64,000 bases of DNA from Multifurca ochricompacta (GCA_022496185.1 WTXG01000004.1:372001-436000), one strand, 5' to 3'. Shown: positions 24,546-36,707, counted from the stretch's first letter. Made by a program: numbers and translations. Notes: generated from the sequence alone by a model not told the origin.

Positions 24546-26128
24546 ATGGCGTCTTCAGGTTCGGAGTCAGATGAAGACGATTTTGCCCAGATCGAAACAT
24601 CTGTCCTCTTGGGTGTCCCTGACGGTGTTATAAAGTCTCCGTCGGATCTCAAAGACGCAGCCGTATCTAGGATCGGTGGTCTGCCTGTACGGCTCATCCT
24701 CACACAAACATGTACTTCCATTTTGTTGAATATGTATAATTTTCACTCGCAGGCTTTACTTTCACACAAGGTTCCGTTTGACTCGAGTTATTGTCAGAAT
24801 TGTATGAGCCCGATGGAGCTCCTGGTGCAGTTGTGGGCACCTTTTGAAGACAGCCCTTACGACAGGGTACTGTTTGTATGGGCTTGTGCAAAAAGCGCTT
24901 GCCAAAGGAAGAGTGGAAGGTATGTTTCTTTTTGCAGAATAAACTTGCTCCGCCGGAAGAAAGAATGTCCGATTGGCGCAGTGTCAGGGCATGGCGTGGT
25001 TTACGTTTCAACAAGAAATATGCTTCAAAGCTCGAGCGCAAGCTTACAGAACACGAACGAGAACAGTCAGCGCGGTCACAGGGTCACAAGTCTGTACATC
25101 AAGATGTTAACCCTTTCGCTGTGCGTTGCGCCTTGGAGTAGAGAATGCTTTGGATTGATAAACCTAATTAGATGACCGTGGGGATGGGCAGCGCACCCCC
25201 TTTTGGCCTTGGCTCTGAATATTCAACTCAGTCGCACCGCTCGACTCCCCTGGCGCAATCCCGTCGCAAGTCTCAGTTCCTGAAGAAGAAAGTACAGAAT
25301 GCGATGAGGATGACGCGTCGTCATCTTCCTCAGTATCATCACTAGTCGTGGCGCTAGCATCCGCGACGCTAAGCGACACCTCTTGGCAGTTCGCTCCATC
25401 GTATCCTCCGCAGTATCTTTCTACAATTAGCGAGTACATACCTCCCTCAGAAAAATCACCGCTTGATCGTGCAGCTCGTGCTGAAGCGGATGGCGATGGA
25501 GCTGACCAAGGGAGCCATCCTTGGGCATCGGAAAAATACGAAAAATCCATGCATACGGATCACGTCTTTGACAGATTTAATGAACGCACGGCCTATGAAG
25601 CTCAACAATGTGTGCGGTGCGCGTTTCTGTTTTTGCGCGGAAATTGATTTGTCTGATTCCGGACCGCGCGTGTGTAGGTACGACCTCCACGGGATTCCTA
25701 TACCGTTTGCGTCAGATGACCTATACAAACAACTATTCTCCTTGTCGCTAGAGGAATCTGGTTCGACAACTGTCACGAAGGCTGTATTCAATGTTCAGCA
25801 GCCGCTCCCCTTTCGTGGGTACAACGCGACATCTCTCCCTTCTTGTCCACACTGTGGTTCTCGCCGTATATTTGAATGTCAACTCATGCCAAATTTGATC
25901 AATATGGTGGGCAGGAGTTCCAACACCGAAGGAGACGAGATAGCAACGGATGAACAACGAAAGGAGGTGGTCCGAAAATTATTGAAGGGGGAACCAGATG
26001 GGCGCGGCATGGAATGGGGCACTATTCTTGTGTTTTCCTGCGAGAAAGACTGCTGCCTTGGTCCTGGTAACGAAGAGAAGCAGGACGCGTGGAGTGAGGA
26101 ACTAGTCCTCGTACACTGGGACAATTGA
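24546..26128 (+). CDS. TSR4: Tsr4 / PDCD2-family ribosome biogenesis protein (Rps2/uS5 chaperone)
   Basis: The family escorts nascent uS5 for 40S assembly. The N-terminus is acidic (MASSGSESDEDDFAQIET) and leads into the conserved VLLGVPDG, KDAAVSRIGGLP and, after an intron, SSYCQNCMSPMELLVQLWAP, the zinc-binding N-terminal PDCD2 half with FVWACAKSACQRKSG. SVRAWRGLRFNKKYASKLER, a Ser-rich linker, EKYEKSMHTDHVFDRFNERT and EAQQCVR follow. The C-terminal PDCD2_C domain has VFNVQQPLPFRGYNATSLPS, CPHCGSRRIFECQLMPNLIN, GMEWGTILVFSCEKDCC and ends VLVHWDN. Paired CxxC motifs are intact and no frameshift was found. Five or so introns. Confidence 0.93.
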
Positions 26129-27609
26129 ACAACACCAGCATCAATCGATGGGCGGTAATAGCACATTAACACTACGATCTCACCAATCTTCCCTCCTTTG
26201 GGGGGAGGGGGCTCACCCTATCCTCCCTTGTTACTCTAGTCAACCGTTCCCCCAGGATAAGCTATGGACATAAGAGGAAGAGGCTGCCTGTAGCTTCCCG
26301 AAGATGTTAACGTTGCCATGAGATGGCCGTACTGTCAATAAGTAGCGTGAAGGGTGGACAATAACAGCCACATTAGGGAATTATCATTGAGAATATCATG
26401 CCAAGTGCAATTTTTCACCAACGTAATTAAAAAGGACCAAATGCTCAGGGTCTCCCAGGTTGTTCAGGCAGAAAACTGCAAAAAAAAAAGAGGATGGTGT
26501 GCCAGAGACGATGAGGGGGTCATCGTAACGTGCTATGCACTACGTACATCTCAGCGGCAACAGTAGCGGCAACGGTTATACCCGGGGTCTCGGCGCGTCT
26601 TCGGTATTCCTATTTCACTAGCATTAGCACGGCAACGCTAGCATGTTGTGCCTACAACAAATTCCACTATTGTTGACGTTGTTAACTCAAATTGTTCTGC
26701 CTGATTCATTCATTCGCCTCTCCTTAATCTCCCCTTATTCTCGACATTAAATCATATCATCGCCGTTGCTGTGAAGAAGTTTAGATCCCAAACTATTTTA
26801 GTTTCATATCGGCCACTGGCATGTAGGCGTCTGAGTTACCATTCCCGTTACCTCACTATCACCGCTACTTGGCCACATAACCCCTGCCCAGGGCAAATAT
26901 AGAGGTCTTCATAATCTCCCTTTCGCATTGTTGACCGCCGGAAAACTCCCAGGTGAGACCATAAAAGGAAGTTCAGGTGTTGGGATCTTGTGTGCTTCTG
27001 CTGCGTTACCATGCATACATTTCTTATTTAAACTTCTCTCCCAGTCTTGTTATCTTTGCCGGTGTGCAAAGAAAACCGTCCGGCGCTGGAACACTTTAGC
27101 TTGGGCGCGTTTTCAAGACTGCGCACTCCCTGTCATCATTCACGTCACCTGCGTAATGTCATCGTAAGGACAGGAATCACCTCGTTGAACAACCATGTAC
27201 GGACTATCCTATGCCTCTACAGGTACACCTACATCTGCGCCCGTTGCACTGCAACAGGATCTAGGGGTCGGAGCGTGATAGTGGGGGTCCTATTACGGCT
27301 TCACAATGGCAAGTTGGCGCACATGACTGGTTAGTCATAGCTAAATGAGTACGCCAGAGATCCTGCTCCAGTTGGCGAATGGTGAGATGTATGTCTTGCT
27401 GGCGTCCAGATGACAAGAGACAGATGACTAATGGATGTTCGCTTACTTACTGAAAACGAGTACGTGTATCTAATGACAATGACGACATGTCAAAAGTGAG
27501 CACGTGCGCGTACAATGCTTGGGTGACTGGGCTTTTTAAAAACGCGTGGTAACTGTGGTAGTTACTTGGTTGGGGGAAAGCACGATGGAGAAAAGAGTAG
27601 AGTCGCGCC
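26129..27609. other. Intergenic region, nothing recognised
   Basis: About 1.5 kb downstream of TSR4 and downstream of the SEC6 relic. Only short frames without motifs. A nine-A run lies near 26480. Since the SEC6 relic has lost its C-terminal coding part, some of this may once have been SEC6 sequence, but I could not align it by eye. Confidence 0.35.
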
Positions 27610-29448
27610 TTTTACCAATGAGAGCACTTCTGTAACTTCACATTATCCGGAATCTGAAAAAAAAAAGAAAAAGAAAAAAAGAACGATGTTCAAGCCCTAT
27701 ACAATACCAAAGTACGATTCGAGCTCCTCGGCAGGGTTTAGCATGCTAAAGAACTTGAAACCCTCTTCAACGTCGTCCTTAACCAGCAGGCATATGTAGC
27801 TTTTGCGCATTCGCATGTCCAGTCAAATACCTGACGAGGAACCTATCGAGCAAGTCTTTGACGAGCAGCTCGAGCAATGACGTGTTGAGGTAAGTCTGAT
27901 ATTCCAACATGTAGTCGCGTATCGTTTCGACAGCTTGCACAATGATCCCGTCGTACCATGGACCCTGGAAAATTTGCTTCGCGGCCGGTCGCAAGTCATT
28001 GAAAATGATGTCGATCAACGTCTGCGTACACTTCTTCGCAACGTCAAGATAGCCATCGATAGCGTCTTTAAACCTTTCGTTGATTATCACATGGTACTTT
28101 TCCGAGACGAGCAGCTCGGGGTGCGCAGAAAGAGCCTCGGCATAATCAGCCGACTTGATCTGGTCGTTCGCGAGCGCGATCACATACTCGACGAGTCCAA
28201 CAGGCCGGGGCGCTCCGTCGTTTTCTTGTACTCGGCGTCGATCAGACGCGTCCACTGATCCTGCACACTATGCATGACTCGATTCGATTCCGAGACGACG
28301 CGCGCGAGGATCACGCCCTGCCCACTTTCCATCGCCGCGTCCACCCCTTGATTTACTATCTGGAAAAAAATCACCGCGTCTTCCATCCCATACTGTTCAT
28401 CTGCATCCAACTCTGGTGGCTCTGCGCGCGAGATGAACTCGGCCACCGCCGTTCTCATGAGATTGGTACTCCACTCGTCGAGCTTTTTGACAATCAACTT
28501 GAGGTAATCGTCAATAAGCGATTGCTCGTTTCCGCCTAAAAACGGTGGTTAGAGTAATTCGGGCGGGATCTCGAGCTCTTTCATGCTACTCTTGTACTCC
28601 TTTAGCCATGCGTGTAGCGTGAGGAGCGCAGTGGCATCCGGCTCCGAGGCCACGAGCCTCTGGATAGTTGAGTCAAGTGCCCTGTGGTACTCCCACACGA
28701 AGTGTGAATGAATGTCCCACTCCGGGGGGAAGCATGCGGCTATGCACGCTCAATCACAATCAAGTCATTGTGTCGACTGTGTTCTCCATGATTTTGGCGC
28801 GGTAATGTTTGATGACCCGCGCGTTAACTTGCATAGACCTGATTTGGAAGCTGCATCTAGCTTGGCTGCTTTCTTGACGAGACGAAACGCAATCGCCTTT
28901 ACAAAAGAATGAGTATAGAGGATGCAGGCGATCAACGCCTTGCCTTCGATCTCTGCAATTTGGTAAATTTAAAGATGACTTCCGGATGGCCAGCACGGGC
29001 TAGGGGTAATATATTTCGCGAGAGTTCCATCATGTGCTCGTCAAGCGCCTCAATCACCAGGTAAGATTGTTGGGCGATTCTGCCCTTGCCCCTTTGGCTT
29101 GGTGCATAGCTTCATTACGGAAGTTCTCAAGTTAGGTTAGTTGGAAGTGTATGAAATACCTGACTAACTAATTCGGTCAAACGTCGACAACACATCCTGA
29201 GTATCGCTACTACACATGCGGTCGATAGTGATCACCTCATCCCTCACAGCCTGCACATTGTCTCTAGTGCTAAAGAGCTTGCGGAGGCTCTCGCTCGTTA
29301 TAATGAGCTGTTCCTTTACGCCACTCTTAAGTCATATGTCAATGGATGCCTTCTCTTTCTCGAGCTTCTTGCGAAAAGCTGGAATGTTCATGAGGTCGTC
29401 AGGGGATTGGAGGTACTCGCCAATGGCCTGCGCTGCGGGTGCGGCTAT
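27610..29448 (-). pseudogene. SEC6: Decayed exocyst subunit SEC6
   Basis: Sec6 is an essential exocyst subunit for secretory vesicle tethering. Recognisable blocks in order: AAPAAQAIGEYLQSPDDL, FRKKLEKEKASID, LKSGVKEQL, RKLFSTRDNVQAVRDEV, ARAGHPEV, KAIAFRLVKKAAKLDAAS, MQVNARVIKHYRAKIME, FPPEWDIHSHFVWEYHRALD, LHAWLKEYKSSMKELEIPPE, LIDDYLKLIVKKLDEWS, EYVIALANDQIKSADYAEAL, IDGYLDVAKKCTQTLIDIIF, LVKDLLDRFLVRYLTGHANA. Disruptions: ATA where ATG is expected (29446-29448), TGA at 29332-29334 in ID-I-*-LKSG, TAA at 28549-28551 in PPELL-*-PP, frameshifts near 28960, 28860 and 27785, loss of about 60 codons between STFDRIS and FRNEAMHQAK, and loss of the C-terminal third after NPAEELESYF. A working copy must exist elsewhere (inference). 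Confidence 0.85.
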
Positions 29449-29540
29449 AACTGTAGTACAACAGGGGACCCCTACACGAGTAATGAACACGGGAACAAGA
29501 ACACAACACCAGCAATCATCTTAACCGTAACCCCCAGATT

Positions 29541-29810
29541 ATGTTGCGGGGTCAAAACTCAAATGCACGATATTTACTATGCAGGTCTCAATCTCTTAGC
29601 AGACGGTCTTCACATGCTTTTACGCGGCTTTATCATGTCACTAAGACAGGGCCTGCGAGGCAGAAAGAATGTGACATTGTTATTGTCGGAGGTGGTCCAG
29701 CAGGACTGGCTTTTGCCAGCGCTCTTGGCTTGAAGTCAGTTGCGGGAGGCGTTCTGCAACAAGCTGCAAGAGCAACAGGGTCTGGACCTGGTGAGGACCG
29801 AAGAGGATGA
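29541..29810 (+). pseudogene. COQ6: 5' fragment of a COQ6-like ubiquinone monooxygenase
   Basis: The frame starts with an Arg/Ser-rich mitochondrial-type leader and reaches the FAD-binding Rossmann motif CDIVIVGGGPAGLAFASALG, as in Coq6, the mitochondrial hydroxylase of coenzyme Q synthesis. After ALG similarity is lost and the frame stops at 29810. No later Coq6 motif (such as the NRVSS region or the GDxxH FAD motif) could be found in the following 650 bp. The start sits about 90 bp from the former SEC6 start in divergent orientation. Another FAD monooxygenase is possible; the leader favours Coq6. Confidence 0.55.
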
Positions 29811-30457
29811 GTATCTTGTTGTGTCTGTATTAAGTTTGAGAAAGGGGGCGATGGCCGAACCTCGTTTGAATGAATGGCTGGATGTGTTGATTTTGGTTGG
29901 CTGAGAGACTCTGAGACTGTGAAGCGCATGATACGGATTACGACTCGGGGACGTGTACGCTCGTCAAACGTTCAATTCTCTAGGACCAGGCCCGAACCTC
30001 CAAAGTCCGTCAGCTCCATGGCAAGTGCAAAAGCCAGCCGTCGTGGATAGCAACAACAATTATAAATAGTAGGATTATTTGGAACTTCAAAATGCGACAG
30101 TTCACATACTCAAACTGCAGACGCACTATCCAAACTCGTAGGCGGCCCGATTAGTAGAGTGATGTCCGCCTTCACTTAAAGGCTATCTCTCGGTTACGAA
30201 TGACGGAGGCACCGCCTCTACCGTCTCCCTGAATGTCAAGGCGTCATCCCTTTTGATCGCAGGTTTGTGATGAAATCACAGCCACTTAAAAGTGTCGTAG
30301 TCAAACAAACGAAGCTTTATATACACTATCAACGAGAGGACGACATGCAATTCCTGAAATGTCTGCTACATAATTTACAGATAAATCCAATGCACGCCTG
30401 GGTATTTGCAAAAGAGTGGGGGGAATGTTAATAAAATAAGCTAGAAAGATAATGTGT

Positions 30458-32024
30458 TTATGCGAGCGAAGCGAAACCGACTTGGTTTTGGCCAAGGTCG
30501 AACGCCGTGTAGACATTTTGCAGGAAGACATCGCCAACAATCCAGAAGCCTGTTGACCATTAGACCCTCTTCGCGATAGAGATCAGAGAGGAAGCTCACC
30601 AAGGTTGTCGAGTGCGCCGATGCCACCAACGCATGTGCTAGACCCAGAAGACTCAGGACCGAGGTTGAAGGTCTGGGGGCTAACAGTGAACTCCTGGCCA
30701 CCGAAGGTGAGGGAGACCGGAGTGTTGAAGTCGCATGGAACTGGTGCCGATGCGCATCAGCAAAGCCATTAATCAAAATAACGCCATGAGTACGTACTGG
30801 TCCAGGTTCCCTGTCCAGCGTCCGCAGAGCCGGGGATTTGCTGATAGATAGCCTGCACGCTGCTGGTATCACCGACGATCTGAGTGGTGCCAGTGTCGAT
30901 GATCGCGCTGTGGAGCCAAGGACACTCTGCCCGTTAATGGATAAGCTGTCGAACGACGTCTGCCAGTAACTCTGGATAACACCATTGTCAGAACTAAGCA
31001 TCCAAACTTCTGTATCTGACTTTACCTGAGTAGTGACAGGGACATATGTGAAAGAGCCAGAGTAGTGCGCGCTGTTGGTTCCTCCAATGTAGAGTTCGGA
31101 GTTTTGTTGGGCGAAATAAAACCCGAAGACCGACTGAGACACCTTGCCTTGCGCGACGAGGGATTGGAAGACAGGTGGTGCCTTGTACCTCGAGAGGGAT
31201 TGGTAACCCATGCCGAGCAGGCCGTCCGCGGGGAACTGGCTGCTCTGGAAGCCAGTCGAATAGGTATTGGCAGCGCCCAGGGCCTGCTTAGTAGCCTAAG
31301 CACGATAACCCATAAGTTACCCAAATTTACGAATACGCAATGGGAACTTACCGTATAGCCAGCAAGGGTGACAGTGTCCGTGTACTGCTCGCCGCTGACC
31401 GTAGAACCATCACCGTATGAGAGGGAGAAAGTTTTACTCAAGTCCTTCGCCGTGGAGCTCGACTTGGGATTGTACAGCGTGTGTCCGGAGCAGGTACTGT
31501 CGCAAGTAGAGGCGGGAAGGAACAAGTCACTGCTACCGGTGTCGAAATCCACTGCGCAATATTTAATCATTCAATCAACTTGGTGGGCCGCGCCGAAACC
31601 ATGACTCACCAGTGTACGTCTTGGCGGGAGTGCCAACGGTGATCTCTCCGTACCACAACTCAGCATTGTAGTCAGTGAGTGGGTCACCGGTGCCCCGCTT
31701 GACCGAGCGCTTGAGTTGAGAAGCGAGGGGATGAGCTGCACCTGTGTTCCTCTCAAAAGCCTCAAAGCCATGAGAGATTTTCCTGCAAATACCTCGCTAT
31801 CAGAAGATGCACGCACACTACAGTAAAGCAAACTGGTGACACCCACTCAGCAGTGCGAAGGAGGCTCGATTGGAGCTTCGAAATATCGACAACTCCGTCG
31901 CGTTGCGGAATCCTGCACGCTTCGATATAGGGATAGAAACACCATCGCGCGGTGCCGCCGGGGAAGGGGCAGCATCGACGAGGAAAGGAATGGCAGCAAG
32001 GACGAAAGCGGCAGAGAAACGCAT
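30458..32024 (-). CDS. Secreted pepsin-like aspartic protease (A1 family)
   Basis: A secreted acid endopeptidase (family knowledge). Start MRFSAAFVLAAIPFLVDAAP is a clear signal peptide, followed by a propeptide rich in Arg/Lys. The mature part opens DYNAELWYGEITVGTPAKTY and has the first catalytic motif VDFDTGSSDLFLP, the CDSTCSGHTLYNPKSSST loop, the flap-region sequence FSLSYGDGSTVSGEQYTDTV, FPADGLLGMGYQSLS, FGFYFAQQNSELYIGG and YWQTSFDSLSINGQSVLGS. The second catalytic motif IIDTGTTQIVGD follows, then STCVGGIGALDNLGFWIVGD and FDLGQNQVGFASLA. The second Asp motif is in another frame from the preceding LGS: one base seems missing near 30909 (ACAGCG where ACAAGCG is expected), an A-run deletion. 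Otherwise full length with about four introns. The break may be an assembly error. Confidence 0.88.
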
Positions 32025-33616
32025 CTTGACAAAGGATTGACTTGGCTAGGAACCCGGACTGAGTGGAGGTCGAGAGCACTGAGGATGGCGATCGCTCGAA
32101 GAAAGTCCTTTTATACACGAGAAGTGGAATAGTGTTTGCGCCATGACCATCGGGTGTAGCGGGTTATGCAGCACGGTACAACTTGCGGATAGAAACACCC
32201 TCCACATGCTATCTCCCGGAGAAACCGTACACCGATTTCCAACTTTACCAGATAGCGCGCTTTAGCGTGTGCTCCACTTTGACTGGTTTAGAATCAGCGG
32301 GGTTGTCAAGGAAGGTGTCGTACTTAATTTTTTGTTATGGTAGTTGCCGCGGCGCGGAATCGAAGAAACCCTATGTGGGCTGTGTCGGGGAAGGTCTCGT
32401 TGGGGCCGCAAAATCTAATTGGACGTGGTCTGAGATGTGCAGATGGGCTTTGAGGGTCCATGTGGACCATCGTAGTTGGTTTCGAATCACGGTTAGTTAC
32501 CACGAAATCGTGTCCTGTGTCCGATCTGTGTCTGCGACCCATGACTTCCAATCTGCTCAAGCATTGTTACGGTGTGCATGGAACGCATGCGGGATGGTTT
32601 TCATATTAGCACTGTATTCAGCAGTCGCGAGAAGAGAAGATGAACGTGTATGGTAACACCGTGAGATCAGAACGCACTTTACGGCCGATCTCTGACAAGG
32701 TCTTGTCGCAATCGACACATGTACATGACGGGGAGGGGAGGGGAGTGGGTTGTATTTTTAGAAGCAGAACTCCAAAAATATCACCTCTTTCCTGTAAATC
32801 CTAATGACATCTCGCGAGGTTGCCCTTACCCGAACGTGAAAGAAGGAAAGGAAAGGAATCCACGCATGTGGTTGCTGATTCCGATTTACAAGACCTCATG
32901 CACAACAAGAATGAGGAAGCATCGCCTCTATTCACTGGCAGCACAATTACAATACGATATTTCACCTTCACTTGGCCCAGATAGGCTTAGCCATTGGGGG
33001 CGCCAGAGGCGCACTTAAAAGTGGAAGTTGAGAACGTGAGAATATGAGCTGAGCCATGTGGATCATCACGAAACGACACGAACGACACGAATCGAATATG
33101 GTTACGTAACGAGGAAGTGACCCCAACAACCCACGTGGATGTCGGACCGGACAACAAGTCACATGACATTCATGATCTCCCTGTCTCCCGCCTCCACTCC
33201 ATGCGGCTCTCCGATCGTGTTTGTGACGGACGCGGCATCTATACAAAATTTTGATGGCAACGCATGGCGAATGTGATTCCACCACTGATCATGAGTTTTT
33301 TCGAATGCAATGATTGTCTACACGTGTCGCCATCTGAACTTGATGCACAACGAGCGCTCCGTTCATCTCTATCGTAACTGTCGTGGTTGAGTGGACATGA
33401 GATGGGCTGACTGAGATGTGCTCCTCTAAAGGCAGCGCCTAGATACGGTCGTAACACAGAAATCAGCTTGCACCATCCCCCGCAATGCTCGAAGGGAGGA
33501 GGTAAAATATATGGATGATTTGACCCACCCCCGTCACGGATTCGAGACAATCGCACTTTTTTCTACCACTACAATGATAAGTTCTCATTGGGTTTGTACG
33601 GTCATACGTCGAAAAT
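32025..33616. other. Intergenic region, nothing recognised
   Basis: The longest open frame (plus, 32183-32656) has no family signature and starts close to the protease promoter. A GGGGAGGGGAGGGGAG run is at about 32731-32746. No RNA gene or transposon protein found. Confidence 0.35.
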
Positions 33617-34101
33617 TCATATATCGGAAGGAAGAAGTTCGTACTCGAGTGTGACGGGCTCGGACTCATGGACATGTTCATGGACTTCCTCCTCCTTGAT
33701 CGTGCCCTTCCGCTTACTCCCTCGAGTCCTTCTGCCAATGCGACCCCCAGGACTCAAATTTACGTGTAAGACCACGGAGGTTTCTGCTCGAGCCGGACGA
33801 TCAACGTGTCTTCGTTCGAGTTCTCCGGTCCGAGACCGTGAAAACGGCCGGCGTCGCTATCGTCTGCGGGCTTGAGCGCCGCCAGATGGGTGTAGAGGAG
33901 GAAGATCTCGTCGTCAGCATCGGAAATGGATGTTGCGCTCAGAGGAAGGGTAACTGGTCCTGGTAGGAGGGCATTCGGACTCGAGCATTTTGTTGGGACA
34001 CCCTCCGAGTCCGTCTGTACAATTTGCACAGGTAGGACATGGAGGGAGGGCAAGGTGAGAGACTTGGCCCAGCCGCCGGACCGATGCGGTGTAGATGTCA
34101 T
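33617..34101 (-). CDS. Small hypothetical protein, one intron
   Basis: Starts MTSTPHRSGGWAKSLTLPSL at 34101 and continues through LPVQIVQTDSEGVPTK, DADDEIFLLYTHLAALKPAD and NSNEDTLIVRLEQKPPWSYT. A GTAAAT...GGCAG intron then joins to RTRGSKRKGTIKEEEVHEHV and a tail ending LEYELLPSDI. Composition is protein-like but no domain was recognised. The KRKG...EEEV ... VTLEYELL part faintly recalls the N-terminus of METTL22-type methyltransferases, yet no SAM-binding motif follows, so it is either unrelated or truncated. It lies just downstream of SHG1 on the same strand and may even be its last exon. Confidence 0.4.
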
Positions 34102-34339
34102 TTAACTTGTACTTTGTACCGAGTTGTGACTGAAACACTCAACACTCAATATCACCCATCTGATATCTCCATCCATCCCTTCATGATCATCACGCGGTCC
34201 CTCATCATGCAAAACACCACTCCGCTGCTCCTCTCGCGCCCCATTAACTTTTGAGAGATCTTCCTCAGCTGTATATCACCATCACCACCAAAAACAACCC
34301 CGTGAGAGTACCATAAAATAAACCAAAAAAAGAGGGGCG

Positions 34340-34912
34340 CTAGGACGTACCCGAGAGCCCGCTCGACCGCCGCACGAGGTTCTCCGCGTGCCTACGTATG
34401 CCAGCTGCGAATGCTGGATCAGCTAGCGAGGGCACGTCTGCTGCTGCGCGTTCTACGAGAGGAAATCTACAGATCGCATTCAATGAAAAGAAAAAAAGGA
34501 TGGAAAGGGGAGGGGAAGAGGAATAAAGGAGCAAAGGAAGAGGGAACATTACTTACCGATCGAGTTCCTGCAAGAGTTCACGATGGAGCGTGTCAACTGC
34601 CTTGAGGTATAGCTTATCTTTCGCCTCAAGCCACGCCCGCGCAATGTCATCAACGCATGCCCAAAACGCCTTTGTTTCCTCACAAAAAAAAAAGCAAAAA
34701 AAAGCAAATCAATTAACAGTTCAAAATAAAAGTAGTTAGTGGGCGCGCGAGTAAGAGCGCGCACCGACGCACTCCGTTCTGGAATTGCGCGAGGAGTTCC
34801 CGTCGTAGACGGTCGAACTCGCTTGATTTCTTGAACTGTCGGAACCTGCGTTTCGACAGATCCTTATTTATTCTTTAACGAGATCGTCGGGTGTCTTTAT
34901 GGGATCTGGCAT
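34340..34912 (-). CDS. SHG1: COMPASS component Shg1 / BOD1-SHG1 domain protein
   Basis: Shg1 is a small subunit of the Set1 H3K4 methyltransferase complex. Exons from ATG 34910-34912: MPDPIKTPDDL; FKKSSEFDRLRRELLAQFQN (hallmark of the domain); KAFWACVDDIARAWLEAKDK, ending TLHRELLQELDR; then, across a GTAAGT intron, FPLVERAAADVPSLADPAF and ENLVRRSSGLSG. The stop at 34340 is one option. A GTACGT donor in the last codons could instead join to AEEDLSKVNGAREEQ near 34255 and end near 34104. The exons are short (about 30-120 bp) and the 34740-34680 intron is A/T-rich. No disruption seen. Confidence 0.7.
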
Positions 34913-36707
34913 GGATGGCACTCCAAGTCAGTAACAGACGAGACGACACTCAGTCGCGTAGATAGCCACAGGCACTTGGGGAAGATCAACCCGTCGCAAC
35001 GAGAAACTGCTCAGAAGGAGCCAAAGGTTGGTCCTCAGGGCAAAGCATCTGTGATGATAATGATTGCTAAAGTGTGTCGAACTTTTCGCGTAAGCATGTA
35101 TTTTTGCTAACAGATTGGTCACCCAGGACCAGGTCACTCAGCTCAGATTCCAAGCCAGGGTAACTGTGACCATCATAAACTGGCCGTGCGCGGTTGCAAA
35201 GCCACAGACCTAAATTTTCCTGGTGCAAGCGAGGCCTCATCACAAGTTGGAGCGCTCAGTAAATCTTTTGTGCGTGCAGCGTCATTTTTTCGAAGCAGCA
35301 GGTAGTAACTCACGGTTACTGTAATCCTACAAAGGATAAGGCACGCAGCACTGCCTGTCTGATGATGGGCGCGAATTAGCGGCCACCATATTTCTATTTC
35401 TTGGAACACTGAGTATAGTATCATACGAGAATGGTTCGGCTAAATGGAATAATGTCGCTCACCTCCTACTATTATGATTGACACCTACATTTCCGAGTAG
35501 ATAATTTCCCTAAAGGTTCCTTCATGCTAACTATCGCCTGCGAAATGAATTCATAGGCCTGCGTGCACGGTACTTGAGCCGAGACGCACCGCCCCCACTG
35601 CCTACAGAAGGGGTGCATATATTCAGACTCGTATGTGTGCAACGCCAAGACCGGTACAGAGCATAGTGCCTCTGTTGGAGAGTTTCCCAGCCACGCCAAG
35701 AGAAGGGTCCTGTTGACTTGCTCGTCAAACTTGCTCTCACCGTGGAGGGTGATCCGTGAATGGTAGAATTCCATCCCAAAAGGCAGCAAACCAGCCACTT
35801 AGTCCTCCTACACAAGCCCGCATGGGACTTGAGTTTTAACTTACACCTGAGCTTCTTGCCTCTTACGGGCGATTGATATGCACTGGAATGACAAGGGATG
35901 CTGGGTATGAAAGAGACTCATAATGACTGGATTACATCCATACCCCAAGGTAATGGGATGGACGTGGCCTATCGATAGAATCTATAGATGATGCGCACCC
36001 TGAAGGTGCCACTGTGAAAGGTACTGTTTGCAGCTTGATGCAACCCCGGAAGGCGCAGCCGTTGGAGTGCAAGTGCAAAGAGCGTAGGTTCAGTGCGGCT
36101 TGTTCGGTTGGGAGAAAAGGGTTGTCGCTCGTTGCCGTTGTTGTAGAGGGATTGGTTGTCGACGATGACAGTACCAGAGGTCTGACCGGCGGGAATCCAA
36201 TATCATTGAACTCATGGGCAGTAAAGTATATCAAAGAGTGGACCTGGAGGTGTGTTAAGCAGGCAGCAACGGATTTCAGGAATGGTTGTAACCGATTTGG
36301 GAAAGGGAGTAGTAGACGCTATCTTCTCAAAGACCAAGCGCGACCCACAATTACCTCCGCATTGCGGGCGTTGATGCTGAAGCTAGGAGCTTTTTAAGTA
36401 AGAAAGGTGAGACTCGGAGCCACAAATACTGGTGGTCAAATCTGAGGAAGATAGTCAATTTTAATATTATTTCACAGGAGATTTTGATAGAGTAAGAGTA
36501 TAGTACACGGCACCGCATTGCACTCGGAAGTAAATCTGGAAAATGATTATGTAATCAGAAACCAAACCAACTGAATCCGTTTTCTTTTCCTCAAAGTTGC
36601 AAAGAACGCCCGTCGGTCACGACAAGGATAACGCTCTGTTCGTTACATGCTTCACGCGGCTCTGAACGAGAGCCATCCTCTCAACTCTAGTCATAACGAC
36701 ATCATAA
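34913..36707. other. Unresolved 1.8 kb between SHG1 and the Smr-domain gene
   Basis: On the minus strand two fragments look moderately coding: 36234-35932 (contains YFTAHEFNDIGFPPVRPL) and 35798-35472 (contains LLLAWLGNSPTEALCSVPVL). In the second, two frames are open together over about 280 bp, so I could not choose between them. No family recognised and no convincing start. This may be an unknown gene or chance frames. The last 250 bp upstream of 36708 should hold the promoter of the Smr-domain gene. Confidence 0.3.

Noticed and set aside
1..30457. A functional cluster of membrane-traffic genes (BEM3, ANY1, CHC1, RHO3, SEC6 relic)
   Set aside because: They are interspersed with unrelated genes and lie on both strands; housekeeping genes of this kind are common, so chance linkage is the simpler reading.
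32183..32656. Plus-strand 157-codon open frame next to the protease promoter
   Set aside because: No recognisable domain, no neighbouring exons, and composition like random translation.
35472..35815. Two overlapping minus-strand open frames
   Set aside because: Both frames stay open over about 280 bp and neither matches a family, so neither could be called as a gene.
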